A DNA stretch of 64,000 bases from Nautilus pompilius (lineage: Eukaryota; Mollusca; Cephalopoda; Nautilida; Nautilidae), in the NCBI GenBank assembly GCA_018389105.1, contig JACATO010002142.1, forward strand, positions 62,001-126,000, read 5' to 3'. Shown here one piece after another: positions 26,396 to 38,300 of this stretch. The position numbers and the translations under genes were made by a program. The stretch's first letter is position 1, and each line of letters starts with the position of its first letter. A model generated the notes under the pieces. It was given only the letters and a program-made list of their open reading frames with translations. It did no database searches and had not been told where the DNA came from.

Positions 26396-29300
26396 TTTTA
26401 AAATTTACTTCCTATAAATTATTCTTGTTTTTGTTTATAGGCCTGGAAAAGATGGTGTACACAAATTCTTTCAGCATTAAGGTAATAATTTGTTTTTGGT
26501 TCTTATTGATATCCCAGTAAGAATTAATTTTTTAAAATTGTATTACTAAATTTGTATTTAATTTTTAAAAATATATAATCATGATAGATCTAAGCTATGT
26601 TTTAAACCTATGATTAAATAAGCAATCAGCATAATTTGCTTCCAGACTTCATGAATTAATTTTCTATTAAGATTGAGCCATTTTGGATTGTTCTGACCAT
26701 ACAGGTTGTTAGGGTATGAAGATGTATTGATAGGCTTTTATCCTAGAATGTTTCCAGTAGAACAGTGTTTCCCAACATTTTATTTGCCATGCACCTCTTC
26801 TCTCATCAGAAACGACTGAATCACCCCAACCCACCCATACCAAACAAGAGATGGATATTTTGTTGAAAACTTTTATTAACGCACTGATATACGTTGTGTT
26901 TTGAGGATAACTGCTTAGAATCTAATTCAATGAGAGCCCTGTGCTTGATGACATCTGACTAGAAGCGATATATGAGGTTCCAGTTTAGTCTTCAGTCGTA
27001 GGTCACCACTATCACAAATGTCCAACCTATTTCGCTTCTTGCTCAAAATGTCCACGACAGCTCTGAATTCACACTCTACTAAATAGGATGTTGGAAAAGG
27101 AAGCCGCGTCTTTCTTGCGGCTTTTGACATCTCTGGATAGTTCAGGGAAGCTTCATCAGTCAACCACCTCATTGGTTTCTTCATTTTATGAACGACTTTC
27201 ATAGAGTCATTGTGCTGCATTTCTGCCAGTTTATCTCGGTAACACCTGTCAACATCAAGTTGACAGAGAAATGGTTGTCAACCAGTCCGGAAACTCCATC
27301 GCTTGCAAATCTGTGAACCAGGCCTTGAATTCAGTGATCAGTGAGGCAACATAGTCACATATTACTGTCAAAATACGGTCACTGATTGGACAGTGCAGCA
27401 AATGGCTGAAACTGGTGAAATCCTTCCTGCCCAGATCTCCTTGCCACAACTCTAACTTGGACACAAAGCCAAAAATCTTGCACTTGGACTCAATGATGGT
27501 CTTTCTGGCACCTTGAAGATTGCAGGTCAAAGTATTCAGTTTGTCAAAAATGTCCGTGAGATAAAGAGTCATAGCAATGGTTCAATAATTTTGAGATCTC
27601 CGCCAAACTCGAAAATGGCATCATAAAGATCAACAAATCGCTCCAGGCATGGTCTTTTTGAAAGCCAGCATACTTGAGTGTGAGAAAGCAACCTTACAAA
27701 CTGCTCCTCTGCATCTTTGCAGAACACTTTGAAATGTATTTCTGTTTTTGGGTTAGCTTTAATGTGGTTGATTACTTTGATGATCACTGTCATAATCACA
27801 CTGAGCTCAGGGGAGAGACTTTTGGTGATGAGATGCTTGCGATGTATGACGCGGTGCATAGAGATCAAAGCAGGGTTGTCTCTCTTCAGTAACTGGAGGA
27901 ATCCATTCCTCTTCTCCATCATCGACAGTGCTCCAGCAGCAGCACATGAGACTATGTTAGCAATGGGAATGTCATGGTCATTAAAAAACTTTGTCAAAAG
28001 CTGGTATATGTCCTGTGCAGTCGTAGTTGTCTCAAATGACTGACAAAACAGCATCTCTTCGCTGAAGTCAGCTGCCTCCATGTAACGAACATAGGCAAGA
28101 AGAATACTCTGACTGTCCCTCACCGTTGACTTGTCCAACTGAATGGTAAATGGCCTTTGTCGAAGTTTACAAACAAGTTGATTCACCACATCTGAGGCCA
28201 TCTCATCGATTCTGCACTGAACAGTGTTGTTGCTAAGAGGTATAATCGACACAGGATCATCCAATCTTTGCAGTACAGTTTTTGTGAACACACGCAGCAC
28301 AGGTATGATTAAATCCTTGCCAATTGGTGAGCATTTCCACACTTAGTGATGAGAAGTAACATTTCATAGCTAGCGACAAATCCTGTATTTTGCATGGATG
28401 TCTGTGACTTAAACATCGAGAGTATGGTCTTCTAAGCCTGCATCTTATTCTCATGATCGGCCTTTAGATCCTGGAAATATGACGGGTTTTTATCAGTGTG
28501 CTTCCCGTGTTTGGATAGCAAATGTACCTCCAGTTTTGCCAGTATCATGGAATCATTGCATAAAGTTTGATCACAACAAAGTAAACACAGCAGCAGTCTC
28601 TCATCAGGTGGAAAGGCGATAAAGCCATACTTCAGATCTTCAACTGAGTATTTACGTACTCTCTTCTTAGCTGAGCTGGCCATAATATAAGTATACCACT
28701 CAGTTCACTCGTGTGCATCCGTACTGTCCCATGAGGTCCCTATCCAGCTTTTCTAGCCTCAACTCCCAGTGGTGTCAGCCAATGGGAGCACAGCCCAACT
28801 GTGCCAGTCTCACCACGTAACAGTCCAAAATCCGGCTCCTGACGACTGTTTTGCAGTGTGTATTGTTTTTGGTGGCAGAGCAACATGATGCTGTCTGTGG
28901 CTGGCGACACCAGAGTAAGCTGACCCAGAGGGACCATGACATAATTAGGCGAGCGATGGCTGTACCACCATGCCTGTGAGTGGGCTGACTTGCCATAGGC
29001 AAGAATTCATGGTCATCGCAATGCTGTTGCTGAGTACTATTTTCAGTGTGTATTTGAATTTGAACAGCGTTTTTGGTAGGCATGCATCTCCACCTTTACA
29101 GAAGTAGGCAGTACACTTGCATTTGTAATAACAATAATAATAATACCTGATGTACGAGGTCTGTCGAAAAAGTATCCGACTTAATTTTTTCCCGTGGGAA
29201 GTAATGACGTTAGGGGGGCAAAAGTGTGTATACTGGAGGCGCATACCTTCATGTGTATGTGTGGTTTTTGGTGGACTTTCTGGATGCGTTAGTCGCTGTC

Positions 29301-32300
29301 AGGCAGCCAGCGTGTGAGGTTCTGTACTACTTACTTGTCGCATTTTCATTTCACCTGTGATGACAGAACGTGTGGAGCAACAATCTTGCATCAAGTTTCA
29401 CCAAAAGCTTGAATATACCCAAGCAGAAACAATTCGCAAAATTCAACAGGCTTTTGGTGACAATGCCATAGGTGTTACCCAAATAAAAGAATGGTACAAC
29501 AGGTTCAAAGATGGCCACACATCGGTGGAGAGTGACCTGCGTTCCAGGAGGCCATCAACAAGCCAAAATGCAGTTATCAAGAAAGTGCGGACCTTGATAA
29601 TGGAGGATCGTCATTTGACGGTGCAGGAAATTGGTGACGACGTTGGGATCAGTAAAGATTCTGCACATGCAATTTTAGAGGATTTGGGCTTGCGCTTGGA
29701 GATGAGATGTGGGTGTATGGGTACAACGCGAAAACCAAAGCTCAGTCATCACAGTGAAAACACCCAACATTGCCAAGGCCCAAAAAAGCTCATCAGATCC
29801 GGAGCAAAATCAAGGTGATGCTGACTGTTTTCTTCGACTACCGAAACATTGTGCATCATGAATATGCACCAGAAGGACAAACAATTAGAAAGGAGTACTA
29901 TCAGGAAGTCCTCCGATGTCTTCGTGATGCAGTTCGGTGCAAGAAACTGGATCTGTGGGTCTCACAAAACTGGCAGCTGCATCATGACAACGCCCTGGCT
30001 CATTCGCCTGGCTCCTTCTGACTTCTGGTTGTTCCCAAAAATGAAGGTGCCACTGAAAGGCTCCTGCTTTGAGAGCCAAGATAACATCATGGAGGGGGGT
30101 GTGACGACAGAGCTGAGAGCCATTCTGGAAGAAGCATTCCGGACGTGCTTCAAACAGTTGAAGGATTGCTGGGCTAAGTGTGTGGAGGCATCACCCCTGG
30201 GGGTCCACTTGGACCCCAGTTGGGAAACACTGCAGTAGAAGAACAGGAGAAGAAGGGGGTGTCTAAAAGGAGATAACCATATTTTACATTATGTAATTAG
30301 GGTTTGTTGTTTATAAATGCAATATAAATTTTGTTGTAACATATGGTGACAATATTGGCCTAAATAATTTAAGTATTTTAATTTAGTACAATGGTTTATG
30401 AAGACTGATGAATATGATAGTGTCTTAAAGAACCAATGGAATGAAGTTAAAGTAGTGTGTGCATGCATTGTATTCCTACAATGTTAAGTCATTCTGATCA
30501 AATTCTTTTGAAAATATATTAAAAGTGGGAAATATCTCCCCCCCCAAAAAAAAACAATTTATGAGCATACATGAAAATTCAAGAACATTGTCTTAAGGTT
30601 AATAAATTTAAGCAAGCTTATTAAATAAATTTATTGAGCATCCCTGTTAATTTCTTTATCTGTGTGTGCAAATGTTCTTATTTATACACACAATTGCATT
30701 TGTAGGGAGTATATTTCCACTTTATGTAATAGTTTAAGAGATTTCTGTGGTACGTTATTTGAAGCTGAATGCAGTAATTTTAAATTTCTAGTTATAAGAA
30801 CTATTTAGAAATAAACTAGTGTAAATATAAACAAAATTGTTTCACTTAGATCTACTAAAATACTAAATTGTTTTTTATTTATACTGTTTGAGTACTTATT
30901 TGTTATGAATTTTAAAAAATATATTCTCAATAACAAATCAGGATGTTTCATGTAATTTATTTGCTTACTTTCAGCTATTTACATTCCTGTGATCCCCCCA
31001 TTATCCATGGGAACTTAACATGTGATACAATATTCATCCAACACAATGGACTCATTAAAATAGGCTCTGGTTGGTGAATTGAATTTTGCTTTAAAAATGT
31101 ATGTGTGAGAGCAAGCAATTCGGTGAAAATTTGTATTTATCACTACTTTAGATGACATGAACAATATTTACGTGCATATAGTTTTAGTTGAGAAGTTAGA
31201 ACTTTTTTCTGTAAAAGAAAATATGGTTGGACTTATTCTGAGGAGCTTTAACATATACTCTTTTGCACTAAGATAAAATTTGCAATATTAACTCTTGATT
31301 AGCTGATAATTTCTGCATTTTTAAAAACTTCAATAAATTTGTTTGAATTTCCATTATAAAAAAAAAGAAAGAATAATGGAAATATATAACAAGAAAAGAA
31401 AGTGTCTCTGAATGTAGTTTTCCTGTATAGTGGCTTTAATATTTTAGAAATTTATTTTGGATTTATCAAAGGAATGCTGCATCTTTAATATTCTGATTTT
31501 GTTTTAACTATTAATATTTGGTGAACCTTTGAATATCCACTGTTTTGAAGAGATAAATGAAAATGTTGTATGCAAATTGATGATTTTAATGTAAAACTTG
31601 ATTGGTAAGGTGGGATTTCTTTGTCTTTCTCAAAAAAAATAAATTCTAAGTCCATTTTTGTGAACATTCAGCATTGTTAAAATGGTTTTTATGATGTACC
31701 TCACATTCGTTCTGGTAATCTTCTAAATTTACAGAAATTTTTCAGTTCAGAGTTATTTAACAAAAACATTTACACATTTTCTGTTACAGTTGCACCTGAT
31801 GCAATCCACCATCATGTAAAAACATATCGAGAAGACTTGAAAAACATGCACTGCATAGCACCTGAATATATTGGTAATTATGATTCAGTAGTCACTAACT
31901 TATTTACAGACATGTTATCTTTGTGGCATAAGAGAACCTAATCTAATTATCTTGTAGAAAGGTGTGCGTGTACATGCTTCATTTAATTGCAGGATACAGC
32001 TTGTAATCATAACCTGTATAGATTAGACTGAAATGATTAAAAAATTTGTAAATTCTCTATGCTTAAATGGATATTTAATATATGTTCTACTCTGTAGGGT
32101 TTGAATTATTTAATCTCTCCATTTGTGGAATTATAGCAGATTTCAAATATTTCTGTTCCTTTTAAAATGTTTCAGTCTAACTATAAGAGAAGTTTCTCAA
32201 TATAAGGATGATGTAAAGAAATCCTCTATTTTCCCAATTTTAGGAAAAAAGCTTTAAAAAGGAGACCAGTAAGCATGTCACAGAAGAAAACCAGATAAAG

Positions 32301-35300
32301 TTAATTAAAATTTTAATTGCTGATTTGTTTCATTCATCTATTTAATTGCGATCTTTTCTTTCATTTAAGGTTCAGCTCCATTACTGACAGCTGTAGATAT
32401 TTATTCATTTGGAATGTGTGCATTAGAGGTGAGTTTGTGGTTGTATAACTTGGTCATTAAGTTTAGTATGCATTCATATAAAAAGGATAACTGTTTAATT
32501 TCTGTAAGTTTTGTTAATAAATTGCTGTTAACTATTATTAACTGTGTTTGAGGAAACAATGCAATATGCTTTGTAAACTGGTGTCAGAATGCATATATTA
32601 TGGAATTAATAATAAGAGAATTAATATTTCAGAATATCTTTCACAGTTTTCATCATCAGGATGTAGCCCTGATGACTATTTGCAGTGATTTGAATTTGCA
32701 GAGGTAGTTTGCAGTTGCCATTTCTAGGTGTATCCAAAAAAAAAACCAAAGAAGTGGTTGGTCTTGAACCTATGATTTATTGGTTACCAAGTCTTTCTCT
32801 ATTGCTATTTTATTATTATTAAAATAATTCTGTAGTAGTAAGCTAAAGTGTGGGTCTGAAAATACATAAGCAGGTTGAGAGTCGGAACTTTCAATAGATT
32901 TAACTTAATTTGCTCAGAAAGTGAACAAATATAATTTGACATTTTTAATTTTAAACCTTTGTACATTTAAAAAAAAAAAGAAGGCAACAATAAATTTGTT
33001 TTTAAGTAAATTTATTGAACTGTTAATGACCTTTTGAAAATCTGGCTTTTGTCAATAGTGTGCAGCTGCTACTATGCAATCAGTTGCCCTAATATAAGAC
33101 ACTTGTCTCTAAATGATATAGTGTATTCTTAAGAATAAATGTGTATAAAACTTGATAATAAGTGGTTAAGTAAAACAAAACTTCTCAGGATTTTTTTTTT
33201 TGCCTTTTAAATTTTTTTCCAGGCTTTGTTTGAAATCACTATTTTATGCTTTTATTTTTATAAAGATGGCTGCACTTGAAATCCAGGGCAATGGTGAGGG
33301 TCCAACACACGTCACTCCAGAAGCTATACAAAACACCCTGGACTCTTTAGAAGATTCTATACAAAGAGTGAGTGACATTAAGCACAGTATGTCTATACAC
33401 TGACTAATCCTGTATTAGGTATAATTTTCAACCTTAAAAAAAACCACCTTTTACTGGGATATATCAAGCTGCCATAGTTTTTTTACTTTGATCATGAATT
33501 AAAAACATTAAGTACATACTGGGTTGGGGGATTAGTTGCTAATTGATATCCATTGAACAGCATTTCTTACACTTTAAATGGTTTTCATGACTAGTAATGC
33601 ACTGCTGCTTTGCCATTTCATTTAACCTTGCTAGTGTGTTGTTTACTATTATTATAGGCTGCAACAAAACTTTATTTTTACTTCCTGTAATTGTTTTGTA
33701 CAGTTTCTATAACTTTTTATACTTTAGTCAACAGTCAGGTTGATTGAACATGTTATTGACTTTGTTGTCAGAAAATTATTTTCTGTTTTAATAAAATCTC
33801 TAACTTTACAAGATGATTGCTAATTTTAAGATAGTCTTTTCTTTGGTAATACGATGGAATTTGAAATAGTTTGAATTCTTCAGGGTTTTTTTTTTGTTTG
33901 TTTTTTAACATGATAATGTTGACATTTTTTGAAGATAGGTCAATGTGCCTACCTCTCTTGTTGACCCTGTTGGTTTCACTTTCTCTCTCTCTAATATATA
34001 GAATAAGAGTGAGAGAGAGAATTAAAACATCTGCTTTTGCTATTCAGCAGATGATTGAAACTTGAGAAATGCTCAACATAGACATTTTTTTGCTTGGATA
34101 TTTATACTTTCCATAAAAATGGCAGCCAACTTGACTTAGCAGCTCCTTAATTACTGTAAATCATATTTACTGTGAAAGTTACATAGTATTCCATTTAGTT
34201 GCTGAGCTCAACCTTTTAAATTTTTTTCTGTAAACCAAAGCTGTATTTAACAGACCTGATGTGCAGCAGTGAACCAGTATTTTAAACTATCACTACTCTT
34301 GCTGGTATTTAAAAAAATGTTGTTTGCTAGACTAGTTTTTCAACTTTGATCTAGTATTAGATTGATTTAGAAAATTCTTTAAAAAATTTTTAAGACTTTA
34401 ACCATAAAACATAATGCTTGTTTCAAATAAATGAATCATTAAAATGTTGCAATCAGTGTTCAGTATTGTTGGTTTTGTTATAGACTTTCTGTGAAATATG
34501 GATTATAATATGCTTTGATGAAAACATGTACTACTGTCACCATCATCTGCATTTGAGATAAATTCAACAAGATTTTATGACTTATGGAATATGCACACTG
34601 CCATATTTTGGTTCATTCACTTTGTTTTGTACAACAGGAATGTTCATTGCTAAGAACAACAACAGATTTTTATATATGAAAAAGTAAATGTTGTTTCAAA
34701 GCTGTAAAAATAAGATGACCCAAACAAGAAGATAGAGACTGTGCAGACAGATCACAACTTTGCTAGGTGCCAATATGTCCATCATAAAATACTTTGTATC
34801 TTGTCATATTGTTACAGACATCACCAGAGATAGGGTTGGTCAGTAAAACATTAGCTACAGCTACTGATAAGTGTGGAGATACAAAAGAGTAGGCAAATAC
34901 TAACAACACTCCTTGTGGCAAATTTGAATGGGTTAGAAAACCTGCTTACCCTCTTTATTGGAAAAGCTAGCAATCTTCATTGTTTCAAAAATGTAAAGAT
35001 TTTTTCCTGTTGCGTACTGAAACAATCCAGAACCTTGGATGACTAGTGACAAATGGACTGAATGGATTAGAAATTTTGACAAAAAGATCCAGTGCTAAAA
35101 TCAAAAGATTTTGTTGTGCGTTGATAACTGTCTGACACATCTAAATATTAGTGAGTTAAAAGCTGTGTCATTATTTTGTGCCAATGAATACAATGAATGG
35201 ACACTATAGCCAACTGATCAGATCATGATCCATTGTGTCAAGGTGTGGTATAAAAAGTTGCTTCTCTGAAAGATGTTAGACTATGGACATTGAGGGCCCA

Positions 35301-38300
35301 TTTTATGTGTATATTCTCCAAGCCATCCACTTTGCCAGGAAAGCTTGGGAGCAGGCCAGGATGTACAGTTGGGAAAACTGAAGACTTGGCTAAATATGAC
35401 TTTTGCGGTGGTTAATAATATTAGAAGATGGTCATGCACAAAAATGTGAAAAGATTGATGATGACGACATTAAGTCTGATATGAGAGGAGCTCTGAAGGA
35501 GTTTAAGACAGCCATAAAAAAAACTGTTAGGAATTATCCACAGTCTTTGCTTGATGATAAAGATTTGTTTGGACTGATTAACAAAATTGAAAACAAGTAC
35601 ATAGAAAAAAACATATAACAAACTGAAGTAATTCATGCTGGATACTTTTTTTTCTAATTAAATATTTTTTTGTTACACTGCAGATATCCCATGTTTAGGA
35701 AAATATATATAACAGTAGTTATGCCTTTGATGTTTCAGTTTACTCACAAAACACAGCAAACACCTGGATAGAGCAAACTATTCCCCAAGTCCTGTTGGGG
35801 TTTCTTGTTGTGAGAGTTGACTGTTTATTAATTGTTATATGAAGCTGCTGACAGAATTTGTACATCTTGTATATCTGGAGGGATATTCTGTTTGTTTACA
35901 TTTTAGCAGTTGCAGTGTTTAGACATATAAACTTTGGGGTGTTATTCACTGTTCTAAAAGATGTTTAATATGCCAAATTGTTCTGATTCATTATAGTTCA
36001 GGTCATTTTAACCTTCTGGCTATTTGTCTTCACAGAATTGTGTATGTAAGAATGGTCATTATAGATAGCCCAATGTTGTTCTCTGCTTGCTTCAAAGGAC
36101 TACCCCTATGCAACAATATTGCATCAAAGAGCAAAATTAGATTTGACTTATCAGTCTTCCTACATTTTTGGTACATTTGGATCTTCTCTATTGTAGTTAT
36201 TCCTTGCATTTCTGGTAGTAGAAGTTAGCTGTCTATAAATGTGAATGGCAATCCTTTTTTTCCTTTGGTTTGAATTGAAGTGTAACATTCTTTCATATAC
36301 GAGGTCTGTCGAAAAAGTATCTGACCTTAGGCTGGGGGAAAAAAATTACGTACTTGGTGGGGTTCATTTGCTAATCCCCTTTGAAGTAGGCCCCTTGTGC
36401 CTCCACACACACAGCCCAGTGATCCTTCCAATGTTCAAATCATGTCTGGAATGCTTCTTCCGGAATGGTTCTCAGCTCCTCCGTCGCATTCCACATGATG
36501 TCCTCTTGGCTCTCAAAGTGGGAGCCTTTCAGTGGCATCTTCATTTTTGGGAACAACCAGAAGTCAGAAGGAGCCATGTCTGGAGAGTATGGAGGCTGGC
36601 AAATGAGTGAAATGCCTTTCTTTGCCAAGAAACCTTGGATCAGCTGCGACGAATGAGCCGGGGCATTGTCATGATGCAGCTGCCAATTTTGCAAAGCCCA
36701 CAGATCCAGTCTCTTGCACCGAACTGCATCACAAAGACGTCAGAGGACTTACTGATAGTAAGTACTCCTTTGTAACTGTTTGTCCTTCTGGTGCGTATTC
36801 GTGAGGCACAATGCCTCGGTAGTTGAAGAAAACAGTTAGCATCACCTTGATTTTTCTCCAGACCTTGGCGACATTGGGTGCTTCCACTGTGATGACTGAG
36901 CTTTGGTTTCCGGGTTGTACCCATACACACACATCTCATCTCCAGTTATCACAATATTCTGGAACTCAGGATCCCTGTTGGCAGTATCCAGCAGGTGCTG
37001 CGCAACCTCAAGACAAAGTTGTTGTTGTTCCTGAAAAAGCAGCTTGGGCACAAATTTTGCTGCCACTCTGCGCAAGCCCAAATCCTCCTTTAAAATTGCA
37101 TGTGCAGAATCTTTATTGATCCCAACCTCATCACCAATTTCCCGCACCGTCAAATGACGATCCTCCATTATCAAGGTCCGCACTTTCTTGATAACAACTG
37201 CATTGCGGCTTGTTGATGGCCTCCCAGAACACTGGTCACTCTCCACCGATGCGGCCATTTTTGAACCCGTTGTACCCTTCTTTAATTTGGCTAACACCCA
37301 TGGCATTGTCACCAAAAGCCTGTTGAATTTTGCGAATTGTTTCCGCTTGGTTATCTCCAAGCTTTTGGCAAAACTTGATGCAAGATCGTTGCTCCACACG
37401 TTCCGTCATTACAGTCGAAATGAAAATGTGACGAGTAAGTAGTACAGCACCTCACACGCTGGCTGCCTGACAGTGACTGATGCATCCAGCAAGCTCACCA
37501 AAAACCACGCATGCGCATGAAGGCATGCGGCTCCACTATGCACATTTTTGCCCCCCTAACATCAGTACTTCCCACGGGAAAAAATAAAGTCGGATACTTT
37601 TTGACAGACCTTGTATATCTTGTTTTCAGGGAGTTTATTCATTTATTATCTTAAGAAAATTGTCTAGCTTCTCAACATAATAAGGCACTCTATTTTTAGT
37701 TTAGTTCAGGGGTCAGCAATTTCTCGGACACTGGGGGCCAGATTATGGGCCCAAGATCACCTCGCGGGCCAGAGTAAAAACAACGACACTTATAAATGCA
37801 CAAACATATTTATTGCTTTACTACTGCATATCAGCCTTCTTAACACAATGAGAAACATGATGGCGCTTTCGCTGTGAACACAGAGATGAAATATCCGGTG
37901 AAATGCTACAAGATTTCAAAGCAAGGATATAATTGGCGTGACTATCAGTCAACTGTGCACGAAGGAGGTTCTTGGCGAACTTCATTTGAGAAAATAATTG
38001 TTCACAACTATAAGTCGACCCAAACATTGACTTGATGACACAACCAGGCCCACGATTCCAGGAAAGCGACCACTGGGGAACATAACATCCCTGAAGAAAG
38101 CGGCGGGAGGCAATGAAGAGAAGCAAGAATGAAGCTGGTCGTCACTCTGCAACTCAATAAGCTCCATTTGGAGATCAGTAGGGGAATCATCCACAACAAT
38201 GTCAAAGGGCGACGAAAAGAACTTCATCTTGCCAGTCATGGAGCGGAGATCGGAAAAGCGAGTTGCAAATTCTGCACAGAGATCACTAAGGACACGTGTG

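Larger units (their letters stand above)
26763..30232 (-). mobile_element. hAT element (ZBED5/FAM200-like) carrying a mariner
   Basis: Ends CAGTGTTTCCCAAC and GTTGGGAAACACTG are perfect 14-bp inverted repeats, flanked by the perfect duplication CAGTAGAA. The transposase runs on the minus strand. Between its start (28683) and the right end lies a GC-richer leader (28684-29152), then a mariner inserted at TA (29153-29154). The mariner's far end and the hAT sequence next to it are missing, leaving only about 40 bases of hAT at the right end. So the order was hAT insertion, mariner insertion, then a deletion across the mariner/hAT border. Confidence 0.95.
26482..30974 (+). other. NRBP intron holding a hAT with nested mariner
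   Basis: The intron is dominated by the hAT at 26763-30232. The flanks (26482-26754 and 30241-30974) are AT-rich and hold nothing recognisable. Confidence 0.85.

Noticed and set aside
27674-28043. Plus-strand open frames over the hAT
   Set aside because: They are antisense to the hAT transposase core and have no motif of their own.
35403-35618. 71-codon frame considered as a host exon
   Set aside because: It continues the order of Tigger/pogo motifs just upstream and resembles the acidic tail of that transposase; no matching splice sites frame it.
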